64,000 nt of DNA from Vibrio rhizosphaerae (GCF_024347095.1 NZ_AP024903.1:1550001-1614000), one strand, 5' to 3'; shown: positions 19,396 to 30,727, numbered from the stretch's first letter. Made by a program: numbers and translations. The notes: generated by a model from the letters alone, not told the origin.

Positions 19396-21175
19396 GATTC
19401 TCCTTCTGATGTTCAGGTTGCAGTGTCTGGTTGGCTGTCAACATGGATTGAAATAAGCCGTCTTCATGGCTGAGTGTCTGGTAATGACCGGACTGAACAA
19501 TTTTCCCGTCTTGCATCACGAGAATGTTATCAACTGTCCGGAGTTGGGCAAGTTGGTGCGTCACCAGTAACGTGGTGTGCTGATGGATCTGTTTGGCCAG
19601 CCCTTGCATCACCAACTGTTCGCTCCTCGCATCAAGGCTGGCGGTTGGTTCGTCGAGCAACCAGAATGAACCGTTTTGCAGCATGGCCCGGGCGAGGGCA
19701 AGCCGCTGGGCCTGACCAACGGACAGGCCTCCTGAACGGTCACTGATCATATAGTCCAGCCCGTGGTTTTCGACAAAGTCAGCTGCAAAGGAATCTTTCA
19801 GAGCGGTGTCGAGTTGCTCATCGGTAATTTGTCGCTTGCTGAGAGTGACGTTGTCACGAATTGTGCCGTGAACGAGTAGAGGGTTTTGTCCGACCCAGCT
19901 GATGAGTTGCCGCCAGTCTTCGTGGGAGAGATCATGAAGGTCAACACCATTGATCAGCAGTTTTCCCCGATAGGGCATAAAGCCTAAAATAGCTTGTACC
20001 AGTGAGGTCTTCCCGGCACCGCTCGGACCGACCAGAGCCGTGGTCTCGTGAGGGTTGAGGCGAAACGAAACCGGGCCAACCAGTCTTTTGCCTTCGGGAC
20101 TGATGACTTCCAGATCTTCTGCCTCAATGGTGATCTGTTGTGGTGTCGGAACCGGTTGCGTGCCAGATTTAACCTCATTCACATCGATCTGGAGAAACTC
20201 AACGATACTTTCGGCTGCGCCAACGGCTTGTTGTTTGGCATGGTAGAAGGTGCCCAAGTCTCGTAAGGGCTGGTAAAACTCAGGTGCAAGAATCAGGACA
20301 AATAGTCCGGTGAATAATGTAATTTCAGCCCCGTAATAACCGAAATTCAACTCTCCGATGAAGCTGAAACCAAAATAGACCGCGGTGAGGGCAATGGATA
20401 CAGAAGTAAAAAACTCCAGTACCGCCGAAGAAAGAAAGGCGATTCTCAAAACGTCCATGGTTCTCATCCGAAACACTTCCGATGCCGCACGTAAATGTTC
20501 GGCTTCAGCTTTTGTCCGGTCAAACATCCGAATGGTTGTCATCGCCTGAAGACGGTCATAAAAATGCCCGGAGAGGCGCTGGAGTGCTTTGAAGTTCTTC
20601 TGGGCAGCTTCCGCAGCTTTAATTCCGACCAGTGCCATAAACAAGGGGACTAAAGGTGCGGTCAGCAGAAAAATTAACCCGGCGGCCCAGTTGACAGGGA
20701 ACACGACAATGAGGATGACAAACGGAATCAGAACGGACAGCGACATCTGCGGGAGGTAGCGGGCAAAGAAGTCGTGCATATTTTCAACTTGTTCGAGGAC
20801 CAGTGTCGCCCAGCTGCCAGCCGGTTTTCCTTTGATATAGGCTGGCCCCATTTCTCTGAGTTTATCCAGAATCAGTTGCCTGATGTAGATTCTGATCTGT
20901 TCGCCGCATTTGAATCCGGCGATTTCTCGTCCCCAGCTTAGCCCCGCTCGTACCGCAATAATGGCTGCAAGTGCCAGAAAATAAGGGATTAAATCCGTTT
21001 TCGGGGTCTGTTCAATAATCAGCTGATGTAAAATCGAGGCCAGTAAAGCCGCTTGGAACAGTAAGAAAATACTGGAGAGGACACCGAGCCCGACAGCCAG
21101 CATCAGCCAGCGCTTTGCCAGTTTGCTTTGTTGGCGGAGCCAGTGATTTAAGCTACGTTGTTTATTCTTATCCAT
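19385..21175 (-). CDS. cydD: Heme/thiol ABC exporter subunit CydD
   Basis: Partner of CydC. Six predicted transmembrane helices occupy residues 20-320, then the ATPase domain with Walker A GPSGAGKTS, the CydD-type signature LSVGQAQRLALARAM and Walker B WLLDEPTASLD. Length 596 residues. The promoter should lie in the 95 bases between the start codon and the trxB terminator; a small inverted repeat GATCGC / GCGATC occurs there at 21225-21242. Confidence 0.95.
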   Translation of the reverse strand: MDKNKQRSLNHWLRQQSKLAKRWLMLAVGLGVLSSIFLLFQAALLASILHQLIIEQTPKTDLIPYFLALAAIIAVRAGLSWGREIAGFKCGEQIRIYIRQLILDKLREMGPAYIKGKPAGSWATLVLEQVENMHDFFARYLPQMSLSVLIPFVILIVVFPVNWAAGLIFLLTAPLVPLFMALVGIKAAEAAQKNFKALQRLSGHFYDRLQAMTTIRMFDRTKAEAEHLRAASEVFRMRTMDVLRIAFLSSAVLEFFTSVSIALTAVYFGFSFIGELNFGYYGAEITLFTGLFVLILAPEFYQPLRDLGTFYHAKQQAVGAAESIVEFLQIDVNEVKSGTQPVPTPQQITIEAEDLEVISPEGKRLVGPVSFRLNPHETTALVGPSGAGKTSLVQAILGFMPYRGKLLINGVDLHDLSHEDWRQLISWVGQNPLLVHGTIRDNVTLSKRQITDEQLDTALKDSFAADFVENHGLDYMISDRSGGLSVGQAQRLALARAMLQNGSFWLLDEPTASLDARSEQLVMQGLAKQIHQHTTLLVTHQLAQLRTVDNILVMQDGKIVQSGHYQTLSHEDGLFQSMLTANQTLQPEHQKENLDA

Positions 21176-21272
21176 TATAAAGGCTTTTATCGGAGTGAAT
21201 TGATTCAGGTGTTTTCACCCATCATGATCGCAGCGCCGCGATCCGGGGACACCCACAGGTAGGCTAGTATAC

Positions 21273-21304
21273 AAAATAAAACCCAGTGGGGACACCACCG
21301 GGTT
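21273..21304 (-). terminator. Intrinsic terminator of trxB
   Basis: On the minus strand a 10-base-pair stem with one G-T pair (AACCCGGTGG / CCACTGGGTT) is followed by TTATTTTG. It lies 40 bases beyond the trxB stop and insulates cydDC. Confidence 0.85.
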
Positions 21305-21343
21305 GAGGGGATTTCACATCAAAAATGATGAAAAATAATGGAC

Positions 21344-22689
<1,346 letters not shown>

Positions 22690-23346
22690 ATGATTCATCC
22701 ACATGAGAATACCCTGCATATTACCCATCTGAGTGAGACAGCCATCCATCAACTGGCCCCTTCGTTTCAACAACTCCCGCATACCCGGCATGCTGACGGA
22801 CAATATCGCCTGAGACGTTACTCGGTGATCCAGTTCATCAATGGGCAGGTTGTTGAAACAGACAAACATGACTTCACGCAATCCAGCCAATATAACCCGT
22901 TTCAGGGGGATATTAAGCGTCAGTTTGAACCGGTGTTGAAAGACACACTGATGAGTGATGGTCTGCGGGAAATGTGTGAATTGTTTGTCGAAACCAATGG
23001 GTTACCCGACGGACAAATCATCGATATTCACCAGATGCGCATTGCATCGGTTTTCGATGAGACTATGGTTTCACCGGAAGGCGTACATCAGGATGGCTAT
23101 GACTATATTGCGATGATTGGGATTGATCGCCATAACATTGTCGGAGGTGAGCTGATGTTGTATCAGGATCATCATGCAGCGCCATTTTTCCGCAAAGTTT
23201 TGGAAGATGGTGAAGTCGCCATGGTGGCTGATAGTACGCTTTGGCATAACGCGACACCGATTCGTTCCATAGCACATGGCGAAGAAGGGCATATGGATGT
23301 CTTTGTCCTCACAGCAAAGGATGGCAATCATGCACTTCACGCCTGA
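22690..23346 (+). CDS. 2OG-Fe(II) oxygenase family protein
   Basis: A 218-residue protein of the 2OG-Fe dioxygenase group related to the L-isoleucine 4-hydroxylase type (PF10014-like). The iron triad can be placed: His 133 and Asp 135 in VHQDGYDYI, and His 186 in LWHNATPIR, with the following Arg as probable 2-oxoglutarate anchor. The ATG at 22690 has AGGA seven bases upstream and is preferred to a TTG at 22684. The stop lies 17 bases inside the next gene, so the two are translationally coupled. The substrate is unknown; a free amino acid is a reasonable guess from the relatives. Confidence 0.8.
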   Translation: MIHPHENTLHITHLSETAIHQLAPSFQQLPHTRHADGQYRLRRYSVIQFINGQVVETDKHDFTQSSQYNPFQGDIKRQFEPVLKDTLMSDGLREMCELFVETNGLPDGQIIDIHQMRIASVFDETMVSPEGVHQDGYDYIAMIGIDRHNIVGGELMLYQDHHAAPFFRKVLEDGEVAMVADSTLWHNATPIRSIAHGEEGHMDVFVLTAKDGNHALHA

Positions 23347-24562
23347 AGCAGTCCGTCAGCAATTTCCGGTATTCCGGCAAAATGAGCCACGATTACCGCT
23401 GTTTTTCGATGGCCCGGGCGGCAGTCAGGTCCCGGCTGTTGTCGGAGAAAAAATCACACAATATTGGTCTGGCGGAACCGCGAATCTGGGCGGTTACTAC
23501 CCCACCAGTGTTCAGACGGGGCAGCTGGTGGCGCAGGCAAGGGGCATGGTGCAGGCATTTTTGAATGCACCGGCACCTGACAATATTGTGTTCGGTGCCA
23601 ATATGACCACGCTGACCTTCCATATGAGTCGGATTTTAAGCCGTGAATGGCAACATGGCGATGAAGTGATTGTCACGGCACTGGATCATTATGCCAATGT
23701 GTCGAGCTGGCAGCAGGCTGCTGTTGATCGAGGGGCGGTGATTCATCAGGCCCGAATTGATGAACACCAATGCTCACTGGATGTTGAACATCTGCTCGCT
23801 CTGATAAATGAACGAACGCGACTGGTGGCCGTGACCTATGCATCCAATACGACCGGGTCGATTGTGGATCTCCGACGGATTATCGCCGCTGCACATCAGG
23901 TGGGTGCGTTGGTTTATGTCGATGCGGTCCATTTTGCCCCACATCAGTTAATCGATGTTCAGGCGTTGGATTGTGATTTTCTGGTGTGCTCGGCGTATAA
24001 ATTTTATGGACCACACGTCGGTATTCTGTACGTTGCACCGCGTTGGCTGGCTCATTTTGAGCCCTATAAAGTTGAACCGGCACCAAATGTCGGTCCCGGT
24101 CGCTTTGAAACAGGGACTCTGAATTTTGAGGGGTTGGCCGGGGTGATTGGCACGATCGAATATCTCGCTCAATGGGGAGATACTGATGCTTCACTCAGAA
24201 TCAGACTGGCTGAGAGTTTTGCTCAGTATCAACAGCATGAACAGCAGTTATGTGAGCTGTTTTTATCGCTGATGCACACTTTACCTTCGGTACGGCTGCT
24301 CGGGGCTGATATTGCCGATAGCTCGGTGAGAACCCCGACCTTCGCATTGCACTTTGCACACCGGACACCGGCGTCTGTGGCCCAAGCGTTAGGCGAACAG
24401 AATATGTGTGTCTGGCATGGCCACTTTTATGCTTTGGGACTGGTGCGCCAGTTAGGGCTTGAAGATCAGGGAGGCGTCTTGCGTATCGGGATGATGCACT
24501 ACAACACCGAAGCGGAAATTCATCACTTATTTGAACATCTGCAGCGTCTGGAGCAAGGTTAG
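23330..24562 (+). CDS. SufS-like cysteine desulfurase-family PLP enzyme
   Basis: Fold-type I, class V aminotransferase of 410 residues. Visible features: substrate region FFDGPGGSQVP, the cofactor Asp in YVDAVHFAPHQ, the PLP lysine in CSAYKFYGPHVG and the Arg of GGVLRIGMMHYNT. It belongs to the VC1184-type subfamily annotated as SufS-like, whose real substrate is not known; the mobile Cys loop of true desulfurases is not evident, so desulfurase activity should not be assumed. ATG at 23330 follows AAAGGATGGC and matches the family start MHFTPEAVRQQFP; it overlaps the oxygenase gene by 17 bases. Confidence 0.85.
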   Translation: MHFTPEAVRQQFPVFRQNEPRLPLFFDGPGGSQVPAVVGEKITQYWSGGTANLGGYYPTSVQTGQLVAQARGMVQAFLNAPAPDNIVFGANMTTLTFHMSRILSREWQHGDEVIVTALDHYANVSSWQQAAVDRGAVIHQARIDEHQCSLDVEHLLALINERTRLVAVTYASNTTGSIVDLRRIIAAAHQVGALVYVDAVHFAPHQLIDVQALDCDFLVCSAYKFYGPHVGILYVAPRWLAHFEPYKVEPAPNVGPGRFETGTLNFEGLAGVIGTIEYLAQWGDTDASLRIRLAESFAQYQQHEQQLCELFLSLMHTLPSVRLLGADIADSSVRTPTFALHFAHRTPASVAQALGEQNMCVWHGHFYALGLVRQLGLEDQGGVLRIGMMHYNTEAEIHHLFEHLQRLEQG

Positions 24563-24598
24563 CCGCACGATTGATGAGCGTCTCACTGGGGCCGTAGG

Positions 24599-24635
24599 GA
24601 TGATGTGTGGCACATCGCAGTACTCACACATCATC
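24599..24635. terminator. Perfect inverted repeat between convergent genes
   Basis: An 11-base perfect repeat (GATGATGTGTG / CACACATCATC) with a 15-base spacer lies between the PLP enzyme gene and the convergent DUF2797 gene. No T-tract follows in either direction, so terminator function is only suggested by the position. Confidence 0.4.
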
Positions 24636-24705
24636 ATCACTCAGGCATCGACCGACTTGACTGGGTGGGCGGTTGCGTCAGCCGGGAAAAGATGCTTCAT
24701 GGGCC

Positions 24706-25533
24706 TTAAAGCGGTTGAAATTCAATCTCATAAGATGTGAATTTACGAATATTGATGACTCCGGTATTGAGAATCAGATATTGCCCTTTGATTCCTTGCA
24801 ACTGACCGGATACTTGCGGGTTTTTATCAAAATTATGTGACACGATTTTGCTCGGATGCTGTTGTACCGGGAACTGAATCTCCGTGATAGCCGGATTGAC
24901 GGCTGTGACCGCATCTTCGCCGTATGTTTGGCGGATATTCTCAATCGTTTCCTCAACCAATGGACGAAGCTTTTCTGCCTGTTCATGAAGCGCGAGTGGA
25001 TCCTGATCTTCTTTTAATAAAGTGCGCCAGTTGGTTTTGTCGGCAATATGCTGCGCCAGTTCAACTTCGATCAAGCCGGAAATATAACGATTCTTCACTT
25101 TGAAAATCGGTAATCCCTGTGTCGCCCCTTGATCGATCCAGCGGGTCGGAATCTGAGAATGACGGGTAATCCCGACTTTGAGACCGGATGTGTTGGAGAG
25201 ATAAACATAATGATCCGTCATACAATGTGACTGTGCCCACTCCGGCTCCCGACAGGTTCCTTGCTCATAGTGGCAGGTTTCCGGCTTCATAATACACATA
25301 TCACAGCTCGCGAGCTTCTGCATACAGACATAGCAGTGCCCCTGTGCGTAACTTTTCTTGGTACGCTTACCACAATGACAACAATAAATATTACCGGTAT
25401 AGGTGAGGGATAGCGGATGGCCGAGCAGTGGATTCAGGGCGACTTCCGTTGCGCCGACCGGGAGGAAATACTCGGTGTTTGGGTTGAGGGTCGCACGTAG
25501 TTTACTGAGGGTTCCCTTGATGACTGAAGACAT
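24706..25533 (-). CDS. DUF2797 protein with Cys-rich zinc-ribbon-like segment
   Basis: A 275-residue protein of unknown function. The N-terminal third has CxxC-type clusters (CCHCGK, CYVCMQKLASCDMC, then two more Cys and a Cys-Arg) typical of metal-binding knuckles. This is followed by YVYLSNTSGLKVGITR and TRWIDQGA, which resembles the GIY-YIG nuclease core. I chose the ATG at 25533 (start MSSVIKGTLSKLRA) because AAGAG lies at ribosome-site distance; the long upstream extension to 25851 runs through the sanA gene and is not credible. It may share a transcript with the upstream sanA on the same strand, 151 bases away. Confidence 0.8.
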   Translation of the reverse strand: MSSVIKGTLSKLRATLNPNTEYFLPVGATEVALNPLLGHPLSLTYTGNIYCCHCGKRTKKSYAQGHCYVCMQKLASCDMCIMKPETCHYEQGTCREPEWAQSHCMTDHYVYLSNTSGLKVGITRHSQIPTRWIDQGATQGLPIFKVKNRYISGLIEVELAQHIADKTNWRTLLKEDQDPLALHEQAEKLRPLVEETIENIRQTYGEDAVTAVNPAITEIQFPVQQHPSKIVSHNFDKNPQVSGQLQGIKGQYLILNTGVINIRKFTSYEIEFQPL

Positions 25534-25684
25534 GACATTGCTCTTTTTATGGTTGAAATTAATCGAAATGAAGCAGGGAATCGCAATCGGGCCGGGACGG
25601 GGTTGGCCCGCGTAATGTCGCCCGTTTGCTGATACACCGACATCATCCGGTGATATTAACAGAATTGAGTCTCCTCGAGCGAGC

Positions 25685-26365
25685 TTACTCGTCGGTATGA
25701 GGATTTTTTGTATCGGTCGGATGATTGTCGTTCTCAGAGATTGCTGTCGATGTCTCCTCGGAGAAAATCGGCTCTTTAGGTCCGAGAAACTTCGGTTTGG
25801 CATCGATGACAAACAGATCGAGGATCGCCCGGGCCCGGGCAAAAATCTCACGGACTCTTATTTTGAGGTCCGTGCCGTGGGTCGGGCCGGGGACTGCGAA
25901 ACAGGCGGCATCTATCTCATGGTAATTCGCAATAAACAATGCTCGTTCGCAATGGAAGCGCTGCGTAATAATCAAAAAATGGTTGGTATCAAAGATTTTT
26001 TTTGCCCGGACAATCGAATCGAGTGTTCTGAATCCGGCATAGTCCAAAGCAATATCTTGTTCCGGTATGCCAGCTTTCATCAAATCACGTTTCATGGTCC
26101 AGGGTTCATTGTAAGAACGATGAGCATTATCGCCGCTCAGCAGAAAATGAGTCACTTTACCTGAGCGATAGAGCCGAATGGCAGCGTCAATACGGTGGGT
26201 GTAATAAGCATTGAGTACCCGTCCCAGATATTTACTGGTGCCCAGAACCACCGCCACTTGATAGTGCTCAATATGGTCGGTGTTGGTGAGTATCTGGTTT
26301 TGTGTTTTCCAGCTGATCCAGCGATCAATGGCGAACAGAGACACTGCTAAGATAAGCAGCATCAT
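25685..26365 (-). CDS. sanA: Envelope barrier protein SanA
   Basis: A 226-residue inner-membrane protein of the SanA/YdcF (DUF218) family: an N-terminal hydrophobic helix, then VAVVLGTSKYLGRVLNAYYTHRIDAA, LLSGDNAHRSYNEPWTMK, LDYAGFRTLDSIVRAKKIF and ITQRFHCERALFIANYH, all close to E. coli SanA, which supports the envelope permeability barrier to vancomycin and SDS. The ATG at 26365 follows AAAGG by seven bases; an upstream TTG at 26395 lacks a ribosome site. The tail from about residue 195 is hydrophilic and acidic, longer than in E. coli. Confidence 0.9.
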   Translation of the reverse strand: MMLLILAVSLFAIDRWISWKTQNQILTNTDHIEHYQVAVVLGTSKYLGRVLNAYYTHRIDAAIRLYRSGKVTHFLLSGDNAHRSYNEPWTMKRDLMKAGIPEQDIALDYAGFRTLDSIVRAKKIFDTNHFLIITQRFHCERALFIANYHEIDAACFAVPGPTHGTDLKIRVREIFARARAILDLFVIDAKPKFLGPKEPIFSEETSTAISENDNHPTDTKNPHTDE

Positions 26366-26475
26366 GAGCAGACCTTTGATAGCCAGCCAGCTCAAATGAC
26401 ATATTTTGCTGATACAACCGCTATCGGCGCAATATTTACTGAAACGAGAATGGATAACGATACCTTTTACCTAAA

Positions 26476-26799
26476 TTAGATTTGCCGGGTTTTCTGAGCC
26501 CAAAGCCCAATGCCGACAAAACTGACAATGACAACGACAAACATGGTGCCTCGTTCTAAATGGGCAAGTGTCCGAGCTAAGTCAGGGCTGAGTTTGACGA
26601 TGATAAATCCATAACCAAATGCATTCAGTAATATAAAGGTAAATGTACGAATGACAAAGTGCTGGTTACGCAACATGCGGCGTAACAACGCATTAATTTC
26701 ACCACCGAGCATAACCAACAGGCAGGCAATCAGAGCGATGGCGATCTCTTCCAGATAAGGTGCGAGATATTGTCCCGCAGGATTGAAAAAATGCAACAT
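26476..26799 (-). CDS. DUF3392 inner membrane protein
   Basis: A 107-residue protein with about three hydrophobic helices (residues 15-38, 50-70, 82-100) matching the small DUF3392 family found in vibrios and relatives. Function unknown. AAGGA lies ten bases before the ATG. It sits directly downstream of maeA but beyond the maeA terminator, so it probably has its own promoter in the 20-odd bases before the start or is reached by read-through. Confidence 0.8.
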   Translation of the reverse strand: MLHFFNPAGQYLAPYLEEIAIALIACLLVMLGGEINALLRRMLRNQHFVIRTFTFILLNAFGYGFIIVKLSPDLARTLAHLERGTMFVVVIVSFVGIGLWAQKTRQI

Positions 26800-26819
26800 A
26801 GTATGAAAATCCTTGCAAA

Positions 26820-26844
26820 TAAAAAGCCTCTGTTACAGAGGCTT
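26820..26844 (-). terminator. Intrinsic terminator of maeA
   Basis: A perfect 9-base-pair stem (AAGCCTCTG / CAGAGGCTT, 3-base loop) is followed on the minus strand by TTTATTT. It begins 31 bases beyond the maeA stop. Confidence 0.92.
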
Positions 26845-26875
26845 ATCTTATCATATTGATATTATTTGACCGCTA

Positions 26876-28564
26876 TTAGAATGCGACGCGTTTATAGCGA
26901 CGATAAACCGGTTGCCAGAAATTACGATCGATCGCTTGTTCCAGTGCTTCCGGTGTAATTGCATCGGCGACACCCTGCTCAATCGCTTTTTTCGCGACGG
27001 CCAGTGCAATTTTCTTCGAGACGGAGTGAATCGCTTCCAGCGGCGGTAACAGTGAGCCATGCCCGTTGATCGCCAGTGGTGAGCATTCAGCCAATGCACG
27101 GCTTGATTCCATTAACATTTCGTTGGTGACACGCTTTGCATTTGCTGCGAGTACACCCAGCCCGATCCCGGGGAAGATATAGCTGTTGTTACACTGAGCA
27201 ATCGGGTAGGTCTTATCGCCTAAGATAACCGGTTCAAACGGGCTACCGGTTGCAACCAGTGCTTCTCCGTTTGTCCATGCAATCAAGTCACTCGGTAAAG
27301 CCTCAACACGACTTGTCGGGTTAGATAGCGGGAAGATAATCGGACGCGGGCAATGTTGATGCATTTCACGAATAATCTCTTCACTGAAGAGTCCCGGCGC
27401 ACCGGATACACCGATCAACACCGTTGGTTTGGCTTCACGAACGACATCGTGTAATGAGAACCCGGTGCCTTCAGCTTCCCAATCGTGTGTATTGGATTTC
27501 TTCTGAACCAGACGCTGTTGGAAATCCAGCAGGTTTGGCATCCCTTCTTGGAGTAATCCCCAGCGGTCAACCATATAAACCTGTGAGCGCGCTTGCTGAT
27601 CAGAAATACCTTCTGAAACCATTTGGGCGATAATTGCTTCGGCAATCCCACATCCGGCAGATCCGGCGCCAAGGAAAGTAATGCGTTGTTCTGACAGTTT
27701 GCTGCCGGCGGCTTTACATGCTGCCAGTAATGAACCGACCGTTACCGCAGCGGTGCCTTGAATATCATCGTTAAAGCAGCAAATCCGGTTTTTGTAACGC
27801 TCAAGCAGTGGCATCGCATTTTTCTGAGCGAAGTCTTCAAACTGCACGAGGGCATCTGGCCAGCGGCGTTGAACCGCTTGGATAAATTCTTCAACAAATG
27901 CATCGTATTCTGCACCGGTAATCCGCGGATGCCGCCAGCCCATATACATCGGGTCGGCCAGACGTTGTGGGTTATTGGTACCGACATCTAATACGATCGG
28001 GAGCGTATAAGCCGGGCTGATACCACCACAGGCGGTATACAGGGCTAGTTTACCAATCGGAATGCCCATTCCGCCGATACCTTGGTCACCAAGGCCGAGA
28101 ATTCGCTCACCATCGGTGACGACGATCACTTTGACATGATGGTTCGCTGCATTATTCAGAATGTCATCAATTTGATTGCGGTTCGGATATGAAATGAAAA
28201 GCCCACGGCCACGGCGATAAATATTCGAGAAGTTCTCACATGCCGCACCAACGGTCGGTGTATAGATGATCGGCATCATCTCAGTAATGTGATTTTGTAC
28301 CAGCCGGTAAAAAAGTGTCTCGTTGGTATCCTGAATATTACGCAGATAAATGTGCTTATCCATGTCATTATCGAAATTACAATACTGTTGATATGCACGG
28401 ACAACTTGTTCTTGAATGGTCTCGGTCGCTTCCGGGAGCAGACCGGCAAGGTTAAATGAGCTCCTTTCTTCTGCGGTAAAAGCAGCACCTTTGTTGAGCA
28501 GGGGTGTACTGAGGAGCATGGAGCCCGCGTGGGAGATATATAAAGGGCGTTTGTCGTTGTTCAT
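26876..28564 (-). CDS. maeA: NAD-dependent malic enzyme MaeA
   Basis: Oxidatively decarboxylates malate to pyruvate with NAD. The 562-residue protein shows the malic enzyme signatures [58 protein letters not shown] (metal Asp) and the dinucleotide loop [15 protein letters not shown]. The start at 28564 gives [11 protein letters not shown]; the frame continues 47 codons upstream through AT-rich DNA, which I regard as leader. Same length class as the E. coli enzyme SfcA. Confidence 0.96.
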   Translation of the reverse strand: MNNDKRPLYISHAGSMLLSTPLLNKGAAFTAEERSSFNLAGLLPEATETIQEQVVRAYQQYCNFDNDMDKHIYLRNIQDTNETLFYRLVQNHITEMMPIIYTPTVGAACENFSNIYRRGRGLFISYPNRNQIDDILNNAANHHVKVIVVTDGERILGLGDQGIGGMGIPIGKLALYTACGGISPAYTLPIVLDVGTNNPQRLADPMYMGWRHPRITGAEYDAFVEEFIQAVQRRWPDALVQFEDFAQKNAMPLLERYKNRICCFNDDIQGTAAVTVGSLLAACKAAGSKLSEQRITFLGAGSAGCGIAEAIIAQMVSEGISDQQARSQVYMVDRWGLLQEGMPNLLDFQQRLVQKKSNTHDWEAEGTGFSLHDVVREAKPTVLIGVSGAPGLFSEEIIREMHQHCPRPIIFPLSNPTSRVEALPSDLIAWTNGEALVATGSPFEPVILGDKTYPIAQCNNSYIFPGIGLGVLAANAKRVTNEMLMESSRALAECSPLAINGHGSLLPPLEAIHSVSKKIALAVAKKAIEQGVADAITPEALEQAIDRNFWQPVYRRYKRVAF

Positions 28565-28932
28565 TGTATGCCTATATTTGTAGGAGGATGAAGGGGAACC
28601 GAAGCAAATTTTACGGTTACTCCTGTCGGTTGTAAATAGAGGCAATTTAATGTTTGTCTCATTCTCATTAGTTAATTTGAGGATTTTTTGGAACTGATTT
28701 ATCAATGGTTGCTTTTTAGTAAATAAACCGAAGTTTATTTGTTAAACAAAATATGAATTATTCAGATCAACACGCTAAATATTTGTTCAATAGTTGTTAT
28801 TTATATGCATCTGATAGAGCAATTTTATATATATTTTCGACCATAAAATATCGTTTTTTTATATTCTATTGCTATATACGGATTGGCGAATCATAGTGTG
28901 TTGATGGTGCTGTCACTTTCGTGGGGGACGAA

Positions 28933-29310
28933 ATGATTCAACCGACCCGAATCCGGGGTGTATTTGATTACACCGCATTTCTGGATGTTGCATGTCACAA
29001 ACATTGGACGCTCTTTGAAGTCTTTTTTCATACAGAGCCTAATGAACAGGACGAAGCGACACAAATGACCCGTCAGGCATTAGCCACCGATGAACGTTTG
29101 TGGAAAAAGGCACTGCAATGTCTGTCTCTGGGACGTAGTGATCAAGAAAATCTGATGATTTTGTCGAAACTGGCCAGGGCGGAAGGGATTGAAGCGTTAC
29201 ATGTCATGATGCCTTATGCCTTGGATGCACAGCAACTGCATGAAATTGAAACACTGGGGTGTCATGCGACGCAGATGACCGAAGCTGATGAAGTGTTAAT
29301 CGAGTGGTAA
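28933..29310 (+). CDS. Conserved hypothetical protein
   Basis: A 125-residue soluble protein beginning MIQPTRIRGVFDYTAFLDVACHKHW. I do not recognise a domain. It is acidic, contains no signal peptide or membrane segment and has a helical amphipathic middle part. GGGGGA immediately upstream can act as ribosome site for the ATG at 28933; an in-frame GTG at 28921 would add four residues. It is flanked by leftward maeA and purC and is therefore a single rightward gene followed by a strong hairpin. Confidence 0.7.
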   Translation: MIQPTRIRGVFDYTAFLDVACHKHWTLFEVFFHTEPNEQDEATQMTRQALATDERLWKKALQCLSLGRSDQENLMILSKLARAEGIEALHVMMPYALDAQQLHEIETLGCHATQMTEADEVLIEW

Positions 29311-29341
29311 ATTGCAGCGAGATTGTCGGTTAACAACCGAG

Positions 29342-29372
29342 GCCGCTCATCGTCAGAATTGCGATGAGCGGC
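29342..29372 (+). terminator. Strong hairpin after the hypothetical gene
   Basis: A perfect 11-base-pair stem (GCCGCTCATCG / CGATGAGCGGC, 9-base loop) lies 31 bases beyond the stop at 29310 and 66 bases beyond the convergent purC stop. No good T-tract follows, so termination efficiency is doubtful. Confidence 0.55.
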
Positions 29373-29438
29373 TGATGATCTTCTTCAGTCGGTTGAGGTT
29401 ATCATTGATTTGATGACCGAAGATGTGATTCGTGAGCG

Positions 29439-30548
29439 TTATGAATGCTGAATGAGACCATATTCCCGATCAAGGATCTCAATAATTTCTTGTTTGGGAT
29501 TGTGACTCAGGTGAATCGGCTGACCGGTAATTTTCTCGGCAATCCCGATATAAGTATCGGAAATGTCCTGTATTGCTTGCAAGGGTAAGGCATTGTCTCT
29601 GGCAAGCGCTTCTCGCTCAGGCATCCGCGTTTTGTTCAGCAAAATATCCGGATCGGGAAAGTAGTTCAGCAAAAATTGACGGAAGCCTTCTTTTGAATTT
29701 TCCACGATATGACCGACTGCATATTGTTGAGCATCCCAGATTCTGGAAGAATCCGGTGTCCCGACTTCATCCATATAAATCAGTTTATCCTGCCCCTGAG
29801 CGTCGGTGACATAACCAAATTCAAATTTAGTATCGACGAAGATCTGGTCAATCTCGGCGAGCGCCTGACTAATCACATCAAAGCCTTCTTTCAGTAACTT
29901 CTCATATAAATCGATATCTGCCGGGCGGCGGAAGTTAAATGCTGCATAATTCGCTTCAATATCTTGGCGGCTGATGTTGACGTCATCGGCTTCCGGTACG
30001 CCGGGAATTCCTTTAAGAATCCCTTTGGTTGATGGCGTAAACAGCAGTTCAGGCAGTGGTTTATCTTTGCCTAAGCCTTCGGGAAGTTGGATACCACAGA
30101 AAGTTCGCTCACCTTTTTCGTAAGCTCGCCACATTGAACCTGTGATATAGCTCCGGCAGATAGCTTCAATTTTAATTGGAGTGGCTTTCTGAACAATCCA
30201 GACAAACGGGTGGGGGATATCAAGAATATGACTGTCAGCCAAACCATGCTGGCGAAATCGTTCAAACCAGTGATTGGAAATCGCGTTGAGGGCCGCGCCT
30301 TTTCCCGGAACACCGGCAACACCACCTTCTGCATGCCAGATACAGTCAAAAGCAGAGATACGGTCACTGATCACCATAATTGCCAGCGGGGCATCTGCTG
30401 CGACGTTGTAACCTTTTTGTTCAATCAGGCGACGGCTGTCTTCTTCGGTTAACCAGTAAACGGAGCGAACTTTTCCACTGTGAACGGGTTTGCTGGTACG
30501 AATGGGGAGGTCGTCATTGACGGCGAGAATTTGATCGGCGAGGCTCAT
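29439..30548 (-). CDS. purC: SAICAR synthase PurC (long form)
   Basis: Joins aspartate to carboxyaminoimidazole ribotide in purine synthesis. The 369-residue protein begins with a 60-residue region including [13 protein letters not shown], then [36 protein letters not shown] and [10 protein letters not shown], the family signatures. It is much longer than the 237-residue E. coli PurC and matches the long form typical of vibrios. AGGAATG precedes the ATG. A PurR box and promoter lie 100-150 bases upstream. Confidence 0.95.
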   Translation of the reverse strand: MSLADQILAVNDDLPIRTSKPVHSGKVRSVYWLTEEDSRRLIEQKGYNVAADAPLAIMVISDRISAFDCIWHAEGGVAGVPGKGAALNAISNHWFERFRQHGLADSHILDIPHPFVWIVQKATPIKIEAICRSYITGSMWRAYEKGERTFCGIQLPEGLGKDKPLPELLFTPSTKGILKGIPGVPEADDVNISRQDIEANYAAFNFRRPADIDLYEKLLKEGFDVISQALAEIDQIFVDTKFEFGYVTDAQGQDKLIYMDEVGTPDSSRIWDAQQYAVGHIVENSKEGFRQFLLNYFPDPDILLNKTRMPEREALARDNALPLQAIQDISDTYIGIAEKITGQPIHLSHNPKQEIIEILDREYGLIQHS

Positions 30549-30646
30549 TCAGACATTCCTATCTAAAAGTAATCGGTTCAACTGACAGATACCCGTTGAC
30601 CAGACACAGAGTGACAAACATCACGGGATATCCGATTTCTGAGCGC

Positions 30647-30696
30647 ATCATACCAGAACTATTTTTCACTGCCAGAGAAAAAGCAAACGTTTGCTT
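30647..30696 (-). promoter_or_regulatory. purC promoter with PurR operator
   Basis: The 16-base perfect palindrome AAGCAAACGTTTGCTT (30681-30696) fits the PurR consensus centre (GCAAACGTTTGC). Directly downstream on the minus strand CTGGCA (30670-30675), a 17-base spacer and TATGAT (30647-30652) form a plausible promoter. PurR with hypoxanthine or guanine should repress purC here. The operator match is strong; the promoter call is weaker. Confidence 0.82.
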
Positions 30697-30727
30697 TAGT
30701 GAGGTATTTTCAGCCGGTCACGAATTC

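Noticed and set aside
25534..25851. N-terminal extension of the DUF2797 protein
   Set aside because: The extra residues overlap sanA out of frame and have no domain; AAGAG precedes the ATG at 25533.
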